7,243 bases of DNA from Syntrophobacterales bacterium (GTDB lineage: Bacteria; Desulfobacterota; Syntrophobacteria; BM002), in NCBI GenBank assembly GCA_030601545.1, contig JAUVTM010000105.1, positions 1 to 7,243 on the forward strand, read 5' to 3'. A program made the translations under genes and the position numbers. Position 1 is the stretch's first letter; every line of letters begins with the position of its first letter. Under the pieces are notes generated by a model that saw nothing but the letters and a program-made list of their open reading frames with translations, was not told the origin of the DNA and ran no database searches. Of this stretch, positions 1-5,099 are shown piece by piece.

Positions 1-69
1 AAGATGACCTCGCAGATCTTCTAACCTGTCAAGCAGTTTTTTGATCTGTGATTTAGATGGCGAAGTCAT
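1..69 (-). CDS. prfB: Peptide chain release factor 2, N-terminal fragment cut by window edge
   Basis: Only 23 codons are present, starting at ATG (67-69) and running off the left edge. RF2 recognises UGA and UAA stop codons and triggers peptide release on the ribosome. The fragment ends in LEDLRGHL, which lines up with the E. coli RF2 segment ending LRGYL. In E. coli that segment is followed directly by the in-frame UGA of the autoregulatory +1 frameshift. The last visible codon here is CTT, the E. coli slippery codon. GAGGT, complementary to the anti-Shine-Dalgarno, ends 3 nt before it, as in the known site. A strong AAGGAG (78-83) lies 8 nt before the ATG, which fixes the start. It lies downstream of lnt in the same direction. 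The identification rests on a short stretch but the context and codon-level match are specific. The UGA itself would be just outside the window. Confidence 0.8.
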   Translation of the reverse strand, partial: MTSPSKSQIKKLLDRLEDLRGHL

Positions 70-77
70 GAATGTCT

Positions 78-83
78 CTCCTT
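78..83 (-). promoter_or_regulatory. Ribosome binding site of prfB
   Basis: AAGGAG on the minus strand, 8 nt upstream of the prfB ATG. It is among the clearest Shine-Dalgarno sequences in the window and decides the prfB start. Confidence 0.75.
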
Positions 84-143
84 TGCTTTTCGCAGTCTTT
101 TCACACTCAAGATAACCATACTTTTCATCTTTTGTACAGAGGC

Positions 144-168
144 CGCACCGATTTTTTGAATGGGTGCG
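144..168 (-). other. Weak stem-loop in the lnt-prfB gap
   Basis: CGCACC (144-149) and GGTGCG (163-168) form a 6-bp perfect inverted repeat with a 13-nt loop, between lnt and prfB. No T-run follows on either strand, so this is not a convincing intrinsic terminator. It may be a leader hairpin of prfB or chance. Confidence 0.25.
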
Positions 169-200
169 CACGCCGTGAACTGACCACCAGGCACATTGTA

Positions 201-312
201 GATTTTAGATTTTAGATTTCGGATTGCAGATTTGGGATTTGAGATATTTGATGCTCAATGCTCGATAGCGATCTACCGCTTACTGCTCACCGCTTACTGC
301 TCACTGCTCACC
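201..312. repeat. Degenerate 7-bp tandem repeat array (about 16 units) overlapping the lnt stop
   Basis: Read in steps of seven from 201, the plus strand gives GATTTTA twice, then GATTTCG, GATTGCA, GATTTGG, GATTTGA, GATATTT, GATGCTC, AATGCTC, GATAGCG and ATCTACC. It then gives GCTTACT, GCTCACC, GCTTACT, GCTCACT and GCTCACC. The phase is kept for 112 bp while the unit changes from a GATT type to a GCTYAC type. A possible further degenerate unit lies at 194-200. The last 12 bases are inside lnt and encode its final Gly-Glu-Gln and stop. Together with 70-200, which holds only the prfB leader, this fills the 231-bp gap between lnt and prfB. Confidence 0.8.
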
Positions 313-1857
313 TCTCTTCCGTACTAGTGCATAACCAAACCCCAAGAAAGAGATGGCGACACAACTCCAGGCGAACCAGTCACCATAGCGGGTGTAAATG
401 GTGACTGGTTCGCCTTTTCCTAACTGGAGGGTAGACAACAAGGTCGCGTCCTCGTACAAGCCGGTCACCTGCAGAATACGGCCTCGAACATCGATGAAAG
501 CACTGATTCCGGTGTTGGCGCAGCGGGCAATGGGTATTCGATTCTCAACAGCACGCAGTACCGCCATGGAAAGGTGTTGGTGAGGGGCGCTGCTACGACC
601 AAACCAGGCATCGTTGGTAATGTTGACCAGCAGATTGGCACCACCATTGGCCAGGTCGCGACTGAGTTTGGGAAAGATGGCCTCGTAACAAATAAGCACA
701 CCCACTCGCGCTGCAGACACTTCCAGCACTACAGCTTGTTTGCCGGAAGCGAAGTTTCCAGCAGCTTGAACTAGTTTGTCCACAAAAAACAAAACCTTTT
801 TCCACGGGACGTATTCGCCGAAGGGTACTAAATGGATTTTGTCATAGTAACCAGTAACCATCCCGTCGCCATTGAGAAGATAGGCGCGGTTGTATAATTT
901 CAATTCTACTCCCTTTCTGCGATAAGCAGGACTTCCGAATAGCAAGGGTTTCTTCAGTTTTTGTACCTCTCGAATAAGGGTCTTGGTGTTCTGGCGGTCT
1001 GCCAGGAAATAGAACGGTGTGGCCGTCTCAGGCCAAACCACCAGATCGGGTTGCTGCTTGGCTATCTTGTTGGTTAGCCGTACATATTTTTCCAGGGTGG
1101 CTTGCTGAAAAGCTGGGTCCCACTTGGTATCTTGGCTCACATTACCCTGCACCAGAGCAACTTTGAAGGATTGATCCTGGTAGGATTCAAAAGTGGCCAA
1201 TCGCCACTGGCCATAGCCATAGACCACCGAGACCAAGCCGACCAGCAGCAGGGGGGAAATAAGTCGAGTCACCCGTTTTCTCTGCTGCTTTGCAGCGAAG
1301 ATCATCCGGAAGAGCAAAACACTCGAGAGGACTAGAACGAATGAAATCCCATAGACGCCGGCGAAGTCAGCCATTTGTATGACCGAAAGCCACCGGTACT
1401 GGCTATACCCCAGGTTTTCCCACGGAAAACCGGTCAGTAAATGACTCTTTCCGAATTCTAGGGTAACCCAGAGAAAAGGCGCAAGCGGGAGCCATGGCAG
1501 ACCCTTCTGCCGCAACCAACTTAATCCTGCACAGAAGAGCCCGGGAAATAGAGCCAGATAGGCCACCAGCAGAAAACAAACCGCCAGGCTGAGCGGCAGA
1601 GGAAGATTGCCGTAGTGGTTTACTACATAGGCGATCCAATAAAGCAGGCTCAGACCATGGCATACCCCGGCGAACCAACCAAGGGTGAAGCAAGCTGGAG
1701 GTTTGTTGGCTGCTGCTAGGAAGAACAAAGGAACAAAAACCGCCCAACCAACCAGAGGGTGGCCAATGGGGGGAAAACAGAAAGTGAGGAGCAGGCCTGA
1801 CAAGGCTGCGATAAAATAGTGCTTTGGACTCACATTGAAGAACTGCTGTATGTTCAC
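301..1857 (-). CDS. lnt: Apolipoprotein N-acyltransferase
   Basis: Lnt transfers an acyl chain from a phospholipid to the N-terminal cysteine of apolipoproteins, the last step of lipoprotein maturation in the inner membrane. At 518 aa it has the usual family length. The N-terminal ~220 residues are strongly hydrophobic with several membrane segments (for example 14-50, 85-115, 170-187, 200-215). A periplasmic nitrilase-like domain follows from about 232. The catalytic triad is visible: Glu277 (VVWPETATPF), Lys340 (YYDKIHLVPFGEYVPW) and Cys390 (VLICYEAIFP). The conserved NITNDAWFG lies at 413-420, and a last hydrophobic segment with a basic tail ends the protein. The start is GTG at 1855-1857, preceded by a G-rich GGGGGA about 5 nt upstream; a start inside the first membrane segment is unlikely. 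It lies between the PilZ gene and prfB, and the heptamer array supplies its stop codon. Confidence 0.97.
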   Translation of the reverse strand: MNIQQFFNVSPKHYFIAALSGLLLTFCFPPIGHPLVGWAVFVPLFFLAAANKPPACFTLGWFAGVCHGLSLLYWIAYVVNHYGNLPLPLSLAVCFLLVAYLALFPGLFCAGLSWLRQKGLPWLPLAPFLWVTLEFGKSHLLTGFPWENLGYSQYRWLSVIQMADFAGVYGISFVLVLSSVLLFRMIFAAKQQRKRVTRLISPLLLVGLVSVVYGYGQWRLATFESYQDQSFKVALVQGNVSQDTKWDPAFQQATLEKYVRLTNKIAKQQPDLVVWPETATPFYFLADRQNTKTLIREVQKLKKPLLFGSPAYRRKGVELKLYNRAYLLNGDGMVTGYYDKIHLVPFGEYVPWKKVLFFVDKLVQAAGNFASGKQAVVLEVSAARVGVLICYEAIFPKLSRDLANGGANLLVNITNDAWFGRSSAPHQHLSMAVLRAVENRIPIARCANTGISAFIDVRGRILQVTGLYEDATLLSTLQLGKGEPVTIYTRYGDWFAWSCVAISFLGFGYALVRKRGEQ

Positions 1858-1871
1858 TCTAGTCCCCCAAG

Positions 1872-1941
1872 GATTGACGATTGACGATTGACGATTGAGG
1901 ATTGAGGATTGGCGAATGACGATTGACTATTGAGGATTTGG
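1872..1941. repeat. Degenerate 7-bp tandem repeat array (10 units) between PilZ gene and lnt
   Basis: In steps of seven from 1872 the plus strand reads GATTGAC three times, GATTGAG twice, GATTGGC, GAATGAC, GATTGAC, TATTGAG and GATTTGG. The array fills most of the 108-bp gap and stops 14 bp before the lnt GTG, so it is transcribed if PilZ and lnt share an mRNA. It has the same period and the same GATT head as the GATT half of the 201-312 array, in the same orientation, and the unit GATTTGG occurs in both. Confidence 0.85.
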
Positions 1942-1954
1942 TCAGAGATGGCAT

Positions 1955-1987
1955 GGTGGTTGTTATCATTGCTGCTCAGCAACCACC
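1955..1987 (-). other. Stem-loop spanning the PilZ gene stop codon
   Basis: GGTGGTTG (1955-1962) and CAACCACC (1980-1987) form an 8-bp perfect inverted repeat with a 17-nt loop that contains the TGA stop of the PilZ gene. A competing smaller hairpin (TTGCTG/CAGCAA, 1969-1982) sits inside it. No U-run follows in the minus-strand transcript, so it is more likely an mRNA-end structure than an intrinsic terminator. Confidence 0.35.
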
Positions 1988-2301
1988 TCGCGAATGTATT
2001 GACGGTCATCGTCTGAAATCTCGACGAAACGAACACCTACTCCTCTCGGCTCATCGGTGCCTTCTGGATTGTAGATGTTTGACCTCGCAACCCGAGCGCT
2101 GGCTCTCAGAAACTGACGGGCATGGGGTACCTTAATAATCATACGAAAAGTTTCATTGGATTCGGGTTGTTCTTGGCAGTGCACGAATGCGCCCCCGAGA
2201 CTGATATTCTTGACCTCGCCTTCAATTGGACCCTGGGCGGTTAACATCGTAACGGGCCATGTCACCTCAACTCTAGGAAACTGGCGTTTTTCTTTTCCCA
2301 C
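1966..2301 (-). CDS. PilZ-domain protein, probable cyclic-di-GMP receptor
   Basis: This 111-aa protein is essentially a single PilZ domain. Both c-di-GMP-binding signatures are present: RxxxR as RQFPR (residues 6-10) and [D/N]xSxxG as NISLGG (32-37). Between and after them lie alternating hydrophobic strands typical of the PilZ barrel. There is no signal peptide, membrane segment or effector domain, so it is a cytoplasmic stand-alone receptor whose output cannot be read from sequence. The start is GTG (2299-2301), fixed by AAAGGAG 6 nt upstream. It lies between the corC-type gene and lnt. The gap to corC is 297 bp and is mostly a putative MITE whose left end is about 57 bp upstream of the GTG, so its transcription may be uncoupled from corC. 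The REC-GGDEF protein in this window makes the presumed ligand. Confidence 0.93.
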   Translation of the reverse strand: MGKEKRQFPRVEVTWPVTMLTAQGPIEGEVKNISLGGAFVHCQEQPESNETFRMIIKVPHARQFLRASARVARSNIYNPEGTDEPRGVGVRFVEISDDDRQYIREVVAEQQ

Positions 2302-2357
2302 AGAGAACTCCTTTTGCCCAACAGGCCATTTAGAGACCAGTACTGCAAGAATCGCTC

Positions 2358-2589
2358 AATTTGAGACTGTTCAATATTTTTTTATTCAAATGAATCAAAT
2401 AGTTAGAGTACCGTACTATGGATAGTTACCCTCAATGATTTCGGGGCAAAAGTCTTCCTATTCCCTGGATTCCCGCTTTCGCGGGAATGACGATAGTGCG
2501 CGATCGCCCGTCATCCCCGCGTATGCGGGGATCCAGATAAGGCACAGCTTGAAGCATGGTAAGACTGTATTATTGAACAGTCTCAATTT
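2358..2589. mobile_element. Putative MITE with 14-bp terminal inverted repeats and 5-bp flanking duplication
   Basis: GAGACTGTTCAATA (2363-2376) is repeated in perfect inverted orientation at 2571-2584. Immediately outside, AATTT occurs as a direct repeat on both sides (2358-2362 and 2585-2589), as a target-site duplication would. The inverted match extends to 16 bp if the TT/AA of the flanks is counted, so the border is ambiguous by 2 bp. The enclosed 222 bp has no convincing ORF and holds a two-hairpin palindrome (2465-2536). The right end can also fold on itself (GACTGT 2563-2568 with ACAGTC 2577-2582). Short size, no coding capacity, inverted ends and a direct repeat fit a non-autonomous mobile element. 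I cannot assign an IS family. The element fills most of the corC-PilZ gap. Confidence 0.65.
2465..2536. repeat. REP-like double hairpin palindrome
   Basis: Two strong hairpins face each other. The first is ATTCCCGC-TTTC-GCGGGAAT (2469-2488) and the second is ATCCCCGC-GTAT-GCGGGGAT (2513-2532). The whole is also a larger palindrome, with CTGGAT at 2465-2470 against ATCCAG at 2531-2536 and ATGACG (2487-2492) against CGTCAT (2509-2514). The 16-bp centre contains GCGATCGC. In the minus-strand transcript the first hairpin has a GAAA tetraloop. There is no T-run, so these are not classical intrinsic terminators, though they could protect the corC mRNA 3' end. The layout matches REP/BIME-type elements. 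The first hairpin also fits the pattern ATTCCC-N8-GGGAAT described for Neisseria dRS3, probably as convergent similarity. Confidence 0.8.
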
Positions 2590-2598
2590 AGGACAATG

Positions 2599-3540
2599 TT
2601 AAGTATTGGCTGGGGGGTCTTCAGCGTTTGCGTTTTGTTGCTGTACTTTAATTCTAACCTTGCGAATTTTTCTGGCATCTGCCGATTCGATTGTCATTTC
2701 AAGAGGGGCGTGGATTATTGTTTCGCGAGGTTGCGGGACTCTGCCCAACAAGCTGATTATGAACCCTCCAACCGACTCGAAATTCCCTTTCGGGATTTGG
2801 AGGTCAAAATGTTCAGCTAGTTTTTCGATCTCAAGTCTAGCGTCTACCAAAAGATCACCTTCATCGGTGGCTACCATGAGGGTTTCGTCATCGTCGTACT
2901 CGTCGAGAATCTCGCCAATGATCTCCTCAATGATATCTTCGATGGTAACCAATCCTGCAACACCGCCATATTCGTCAATGACGATGGCCATATGGGACTT
3001 CTTGTCGCGAAGTTCTCTGAGGAGGTGGCTGATCTTCTTGGTTTCGGGGATAAAATAAGGAGTGCGTAATATGTCCTTTAGAGCTAGATGCTTCTCACCC
3101 CAAGAGGACAGTAAATCCTTCACATGGAGAATGCCAATAATGTCGTCGATACTACCTGCATGCACAGGGAAGCGGGAGTGGCCTTTTTTGTTGACTAGTT
3201 GGAGAAGTTCTTCAATGGGAGTATCACCGCTGACAATTGCCGCATCAGTGCGAGGCACCATAATCTCTCTGGCCACAGTGTCGCGAAAGGAGAGAATACT
3301 CTGCATCATCTCTCCTTCGTCTTCACTAAGGAGCCCTTCCTCCTCACCGACGTCAATGAGTTGCTGGATTTCTTTTTGAAGATCAGGGTGTGATGGCTTC
3401 TTGCGGTGTCGTAACTTGAGGAGGGTGGCGATCTTTCGCCATAAGCCTGTTTCGGGTCCTTCTTCCAAGGGACTCAGAATCTCCTTATGTGCAGGGGCTG
3501 GTGCGCTTAAGTATCTTAATCTTAACAGCCTCTTTTTCAC
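2599..3540 (-). CDS. corC: CorC/HlyC-type CBS-domain protein, possible magnesium/cobalt efflux accessory
   Basis: This 313-aa soluble protein has the CorC architecture. A basic N-terminal stretch is followed by the acidic linker with GEEEGLLSEDEGEMMQS (65-81) and a tandem CBS pair from about 92 to 210. The pair includes VPRTD (95-99), RFPVH (123-127) and IDEYGGVAGLVTIEDIIEEI (188-207). A CorC_HlyC transporter-associated domain follows at about 220-300. The DUF21 membrane domain of longer relatives is absent. CBS pairs bind adenine nucleotides; E. coli CorC is linked to Mg/Co efflux and lies next to lnt, as here with one gene between. The exact role is uncertain. The GTG start at 3538-3540 has no Shine-Dalgarno, and a promoter-like sequence overlaps it. 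A TTG at 3466-3468 (AAGGAG 12 nt upstream) is a poorer alternative. It follows speB by 23 bp. Confidence 0.9.
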   Translation of the reverse strand: MKKRLLRLRYLSAPAPAHKEILSPLEEGPETGLWRKIATLLKLRHRKKPSHPDLQKEIQQLIDVGEEEGLLSEDEGEMMQSILSFRDTVAREIMVPRTDAAIVSGDTPIEELLQLVNKKGHSRFPVHAGSIDDIIGILHVKDLLSSWGEKHLALKDILRTPYFIPETKKISHLLRELRDKKSHMAIVIDEYGGVAGLVTIEDIIEEIIGEILDEYDDDETLMVATDEGDLLVDARLEIEKLAEHFDLQIPKGNFESVGGFIISLLGRVPQPRETIIHAPLEMTIESADARKIRKVRIKVQQQNANAEDPPANT

Positions 3541-3548
3541 TTTGTCAA
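3519..3548 (-). promoter_or_regulatory. Possible sigma70 promoter overlapping the corC start
   Basis: On the minus strand a perfect TTGACA (3548-3543) is followed after 18 nt by TAAGAT (3524-3519), a 4/6 match to the -10 consensus. A TATAAT (3554-3549) lies just upstream but has no -35 partner at the right distance. If used, this promoter would start mRNA inside the first codons of the annotated corC frame. Confidence 0.3.
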
Positions 3549-3563
3549 ATTATATTGTCGAAG

Positions 3564-4481
3564 CTATTCAGTCCTGTTTTGAAAGCGATAAGAGAGAAGT
3601 TTGTAAGCCAGTTTGGCTGCAAAGAAATCGGGAGCAATGTTTCCAGGCTGGGGGCAGAGTTCCATGATGTCAGCTCCCACAACTTCTCTAGAGCGACAAA
3701 CTAACCGGAGTAGCTCAAGAACCTCATACCAGTAGAGACCCCCAGGCTCTGGGGTACCTACGGCTGGCATAATAGCAGGATCGAATACATCCAGATCAAT
3801 GGTGATGTAAACCTGGGGCCGCAATTGAGCAACGACTTCTTTTTGCCAATCCGACCGATTGTGGATATCTGCTGCGAAAAAAATGGGCAGTGCTTGTTCC
3901 TGAGCCCAGCGGTGTTCCTGAGAGCTCATCGAGCGGATCCCAACAGGAACCAATTCCGCATGACGACTGGCGAGTCGCATGACACAGGCATTGCTGTATT
4001 CTGCACCTTGATAGGTTTTACGTAAATCGGCATGCGCGTCGAGTTGCAGGACTGAAAAGTCATCTACCCGGCCAGCCATCGCCTGGATCATACCTAATGA
4101 GAGTAGATGTTCTCCGCCGAGCATCAAAGGGAATAGACTAGCGTCAAGTGTTTTTTCGCCAAGAGACCGGACCTTAGCTACCATCGCGCTCGGGTTGCTC
4201 GCATCCACCTCCATTTCTTCAAGCGTAACAATACCAACCCGAAAAACCTCCTGAGCCGTTTCTTCATCAAAAAGCTCAAGCTGCTGGGAAGCCCGCAAGA
4301 TAGCACCAGGTCCCTGACGAGTGCCGGGCATGTAAGTGGTGGTAGCATCGTATGGTACGGGGATAATCAGGACTTCTGCATTATTTGGGTCGGGTGAGGC
4401 TCCATCCCGTCCACCAAAGGAGGTGGACGCTGCGGCGAGGGTTGCAAAAGACTCCAGTCCGTATTTGTGTTCTGTGCTCAT
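3564..4481 (-). CDS. speB: Agmatinase (agmatine ureohydrolase)
   Basis: SpeB hydrolyses agmatine to putrescine and urea with a binuclear manganese centre in the cytoplasm. The 305-aa length and the motifs fit the arginase/agmatinase superfamily. Metal ligands are visible in order: GGEH, DAHADLR and DLDVFDPAIMP, followed by GTPEPGG and DIMELCPQPGN. The N-terminal PVPYDATTTYMPGTRQGPGAIL block is also typical of agmatinases, and these features favour agmatinase over arginase or formiminoglutamase. The start is ATG (4479-4481); no good Shine-Dalgarno precedes it, but the reading frame and N-terminal length suit it. It lies 25 bp downstream of the SpeD homologue, which suggests cotranscription and translational coupling in a polyamine operon. 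No arginine decarboxylase or spermidine synthase gene of the usual type is in the window. Confidence 0.93.
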   Translation of the reverse strand: MSTEHKYGLESFATLAAASTSFGGRDGASPDPNNAEVLIIPVPYDATTTYMPGTRQGPGAILRASQQLELFDEETAQEVFRVGIVTLEEMEVDASNPSAMVAKVRSLGEKTLDASLFPLMLGGEHLLSLGMIQAMAGRVDDFSVLQLDAHADLRKTYQGAEYSNACVMRLASRHAELVPVGIRSMSSQEHRWAQEQALPIFFAADIHNRSDWQKEVVAQLRPQVYITIDLDVFDPAIMPAVGTPEPGGLYWYEVLELLRLVCRSREVVGADIMELCPQPGNIAPDFFAAKLAYKLLSYRFQNRTE

Positions 4482-4506
4482 GAGGTGAGAATACGTGTCG
4501 CCAGGG

Positions 4507-5064
4507 TTAGTGCTCCAGACGATTACGTTCTTCCTGGACGATATGGGCCGTCCGTCTGATGTCTTTGGGGAATTCCATGCCCCGATCCAGAAGCTTCACT
4601 TCACTTTTCTGCACGCCGAACAAATTGTTTACATAGGAGATGGCATGGTCAGAGTCAAATTCTTTGCAGGAGAAAATGTCCAGACTAAGGTAATTCTTAT
4701 CGGGAAAGGTGTGGATGCTAATATGACTTTCCGCGATGAGAACAAAGCCTGAAATACCCCAATCCTTTGGATTTTTAGCCTCGTATCGAAAAACGTAAGG
4801 GGGCATGATCTTGGTCATTTTAATGTGAGCGGGATACTCGCTCAAGAAGTTGTAAATAAGAGAAATATCCTCCAGTCGCTGCCGATCACAGCCATAGCCG
4901 TCCAACATCAGATGTGTGCCAAAACCGTATTCAGGCCTTTTCAATTTTGCCACCTCCTTGGTCCATTGAGCTATTTCTGTCCTCTTTCTTAATGTAGGAG
5001 TTAAGCCCAGACGTTCAATTTCCTCCAGGAATTTTGTCCAACTAAAAGACGGGAGGGGAGACAA
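4507..5064 (-). CDS. speD: SpeD-family pyruvoyl decarboxylase (S-adenosylmethionine decarboxylase proenzyme)
   Basis: The family makes decarboxylated AdoMet for spermidine synthesis after autocleaving into two chains and turning a serine into a pyruvoyl group. The cleavage site is ESHISIHTFP, between Glu112 and Ser113. Processing and catalytic residues align with the Thermotoga enzyme at equal spacing: Ser105, His118 and Cys133. At 185 aa it is longer than the ~120-130-aa Thermotoga/Bacillus type and shorter than E. coli SpeD (264 aa). About 45 extra residues precede the core (from YGFGTHLML, residue 46), and a short insert, PPYVFRYEAKNPKDWG, precedes the active strand. The start is TTG (5062-5064), the only in-frame choice before the core; AGGTG from the heptamer repeat may serve as ribosome binding site. 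It lies directly before speB, so an arginine decarboxylase activity, known in a crenarchaeal SpeD-derived enzyme, is a real alternative. Confidence 0.9.
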   Translation of the reverse strand: MSPLPSFSWTKFLEEIERLGLTPTLRKRTEIAQWTKEVAKLKRPEYGFGTHLMLDGYGCDRQRLEDISLIYNFLSEYPAHIKMTKIMPPYVFRYEAKNPKDWGISGFVLIAESHISIHTFPDKNYLSLDIFSCKEFDSDHAISYVNNLFGVQKSEVKLLDRGMEFPKDIRRTAHIVQEERNRLEH

Positions 5065-5070
5065 TCCACT

Positions 5071-5091
5071 CTGACACCTGACACCTGAAAC
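5071..5091. repeat. Short 7-bp tandem repeat (3 units) upstream of speD
   Basis: CTGACAC, CTGACAC and CTGAAAC follow each other in the 35-bp gap between the REC-GGDEF gene and speD. It is the third tandem repeat in this window with a 7-bp period, with a different unit. On the minus strand each GTGTCAG junction creates AGGTG, which is complementary to the anti-Shine-Dalgarno. The copy nearest speD ends about 10 nt before the TTG start. Confidence 0.6.
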
Positions 5092-5099
5092 CCTGAGAT

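Noticed and set aside
201..312. CRISPR array
   Set aside because: Units are contiguous 7-mers without spacers and no cas gene is in view.
1403..1747. Minus-strand 114-codon frame inside lnt
   Set aside because: Shadow frame of lnt; the lnt frame has all catalytic motifs through this part.
1854..2036. Minus-strand 60-codon frame between the PilZ gene and lnt with a repetitive NSQSS/NPQSS/NRQSS protein
   Set aside because: The repeats come from the heptamer array, the frame overlaps the PilZ gene and the lnt start, and there is no family resemblance.
2384..2417. Small palindromes ATTCA-AA-TGAAT and AGTAC-C-GTACT as operators for the PilZ gene
   Set aside because: Both have only 5-bp arms, lie in AT-rich DNA inside the putative MITE, and have no clear promoter beside them.
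2465..2536. Intrinsic terminator for corC
   Set aside because: The hairpins are strong, but no run of U follows either one in the minus-strand transcript; kept as REP-like palindrome instead.
2606..3058. Plus-strand 150-codon frame opposite corC
   Set aside because: It is a serine-rich antisense shadow of the clear CorC/CBS coding sequence, with no ribosome site or recognisable domain.
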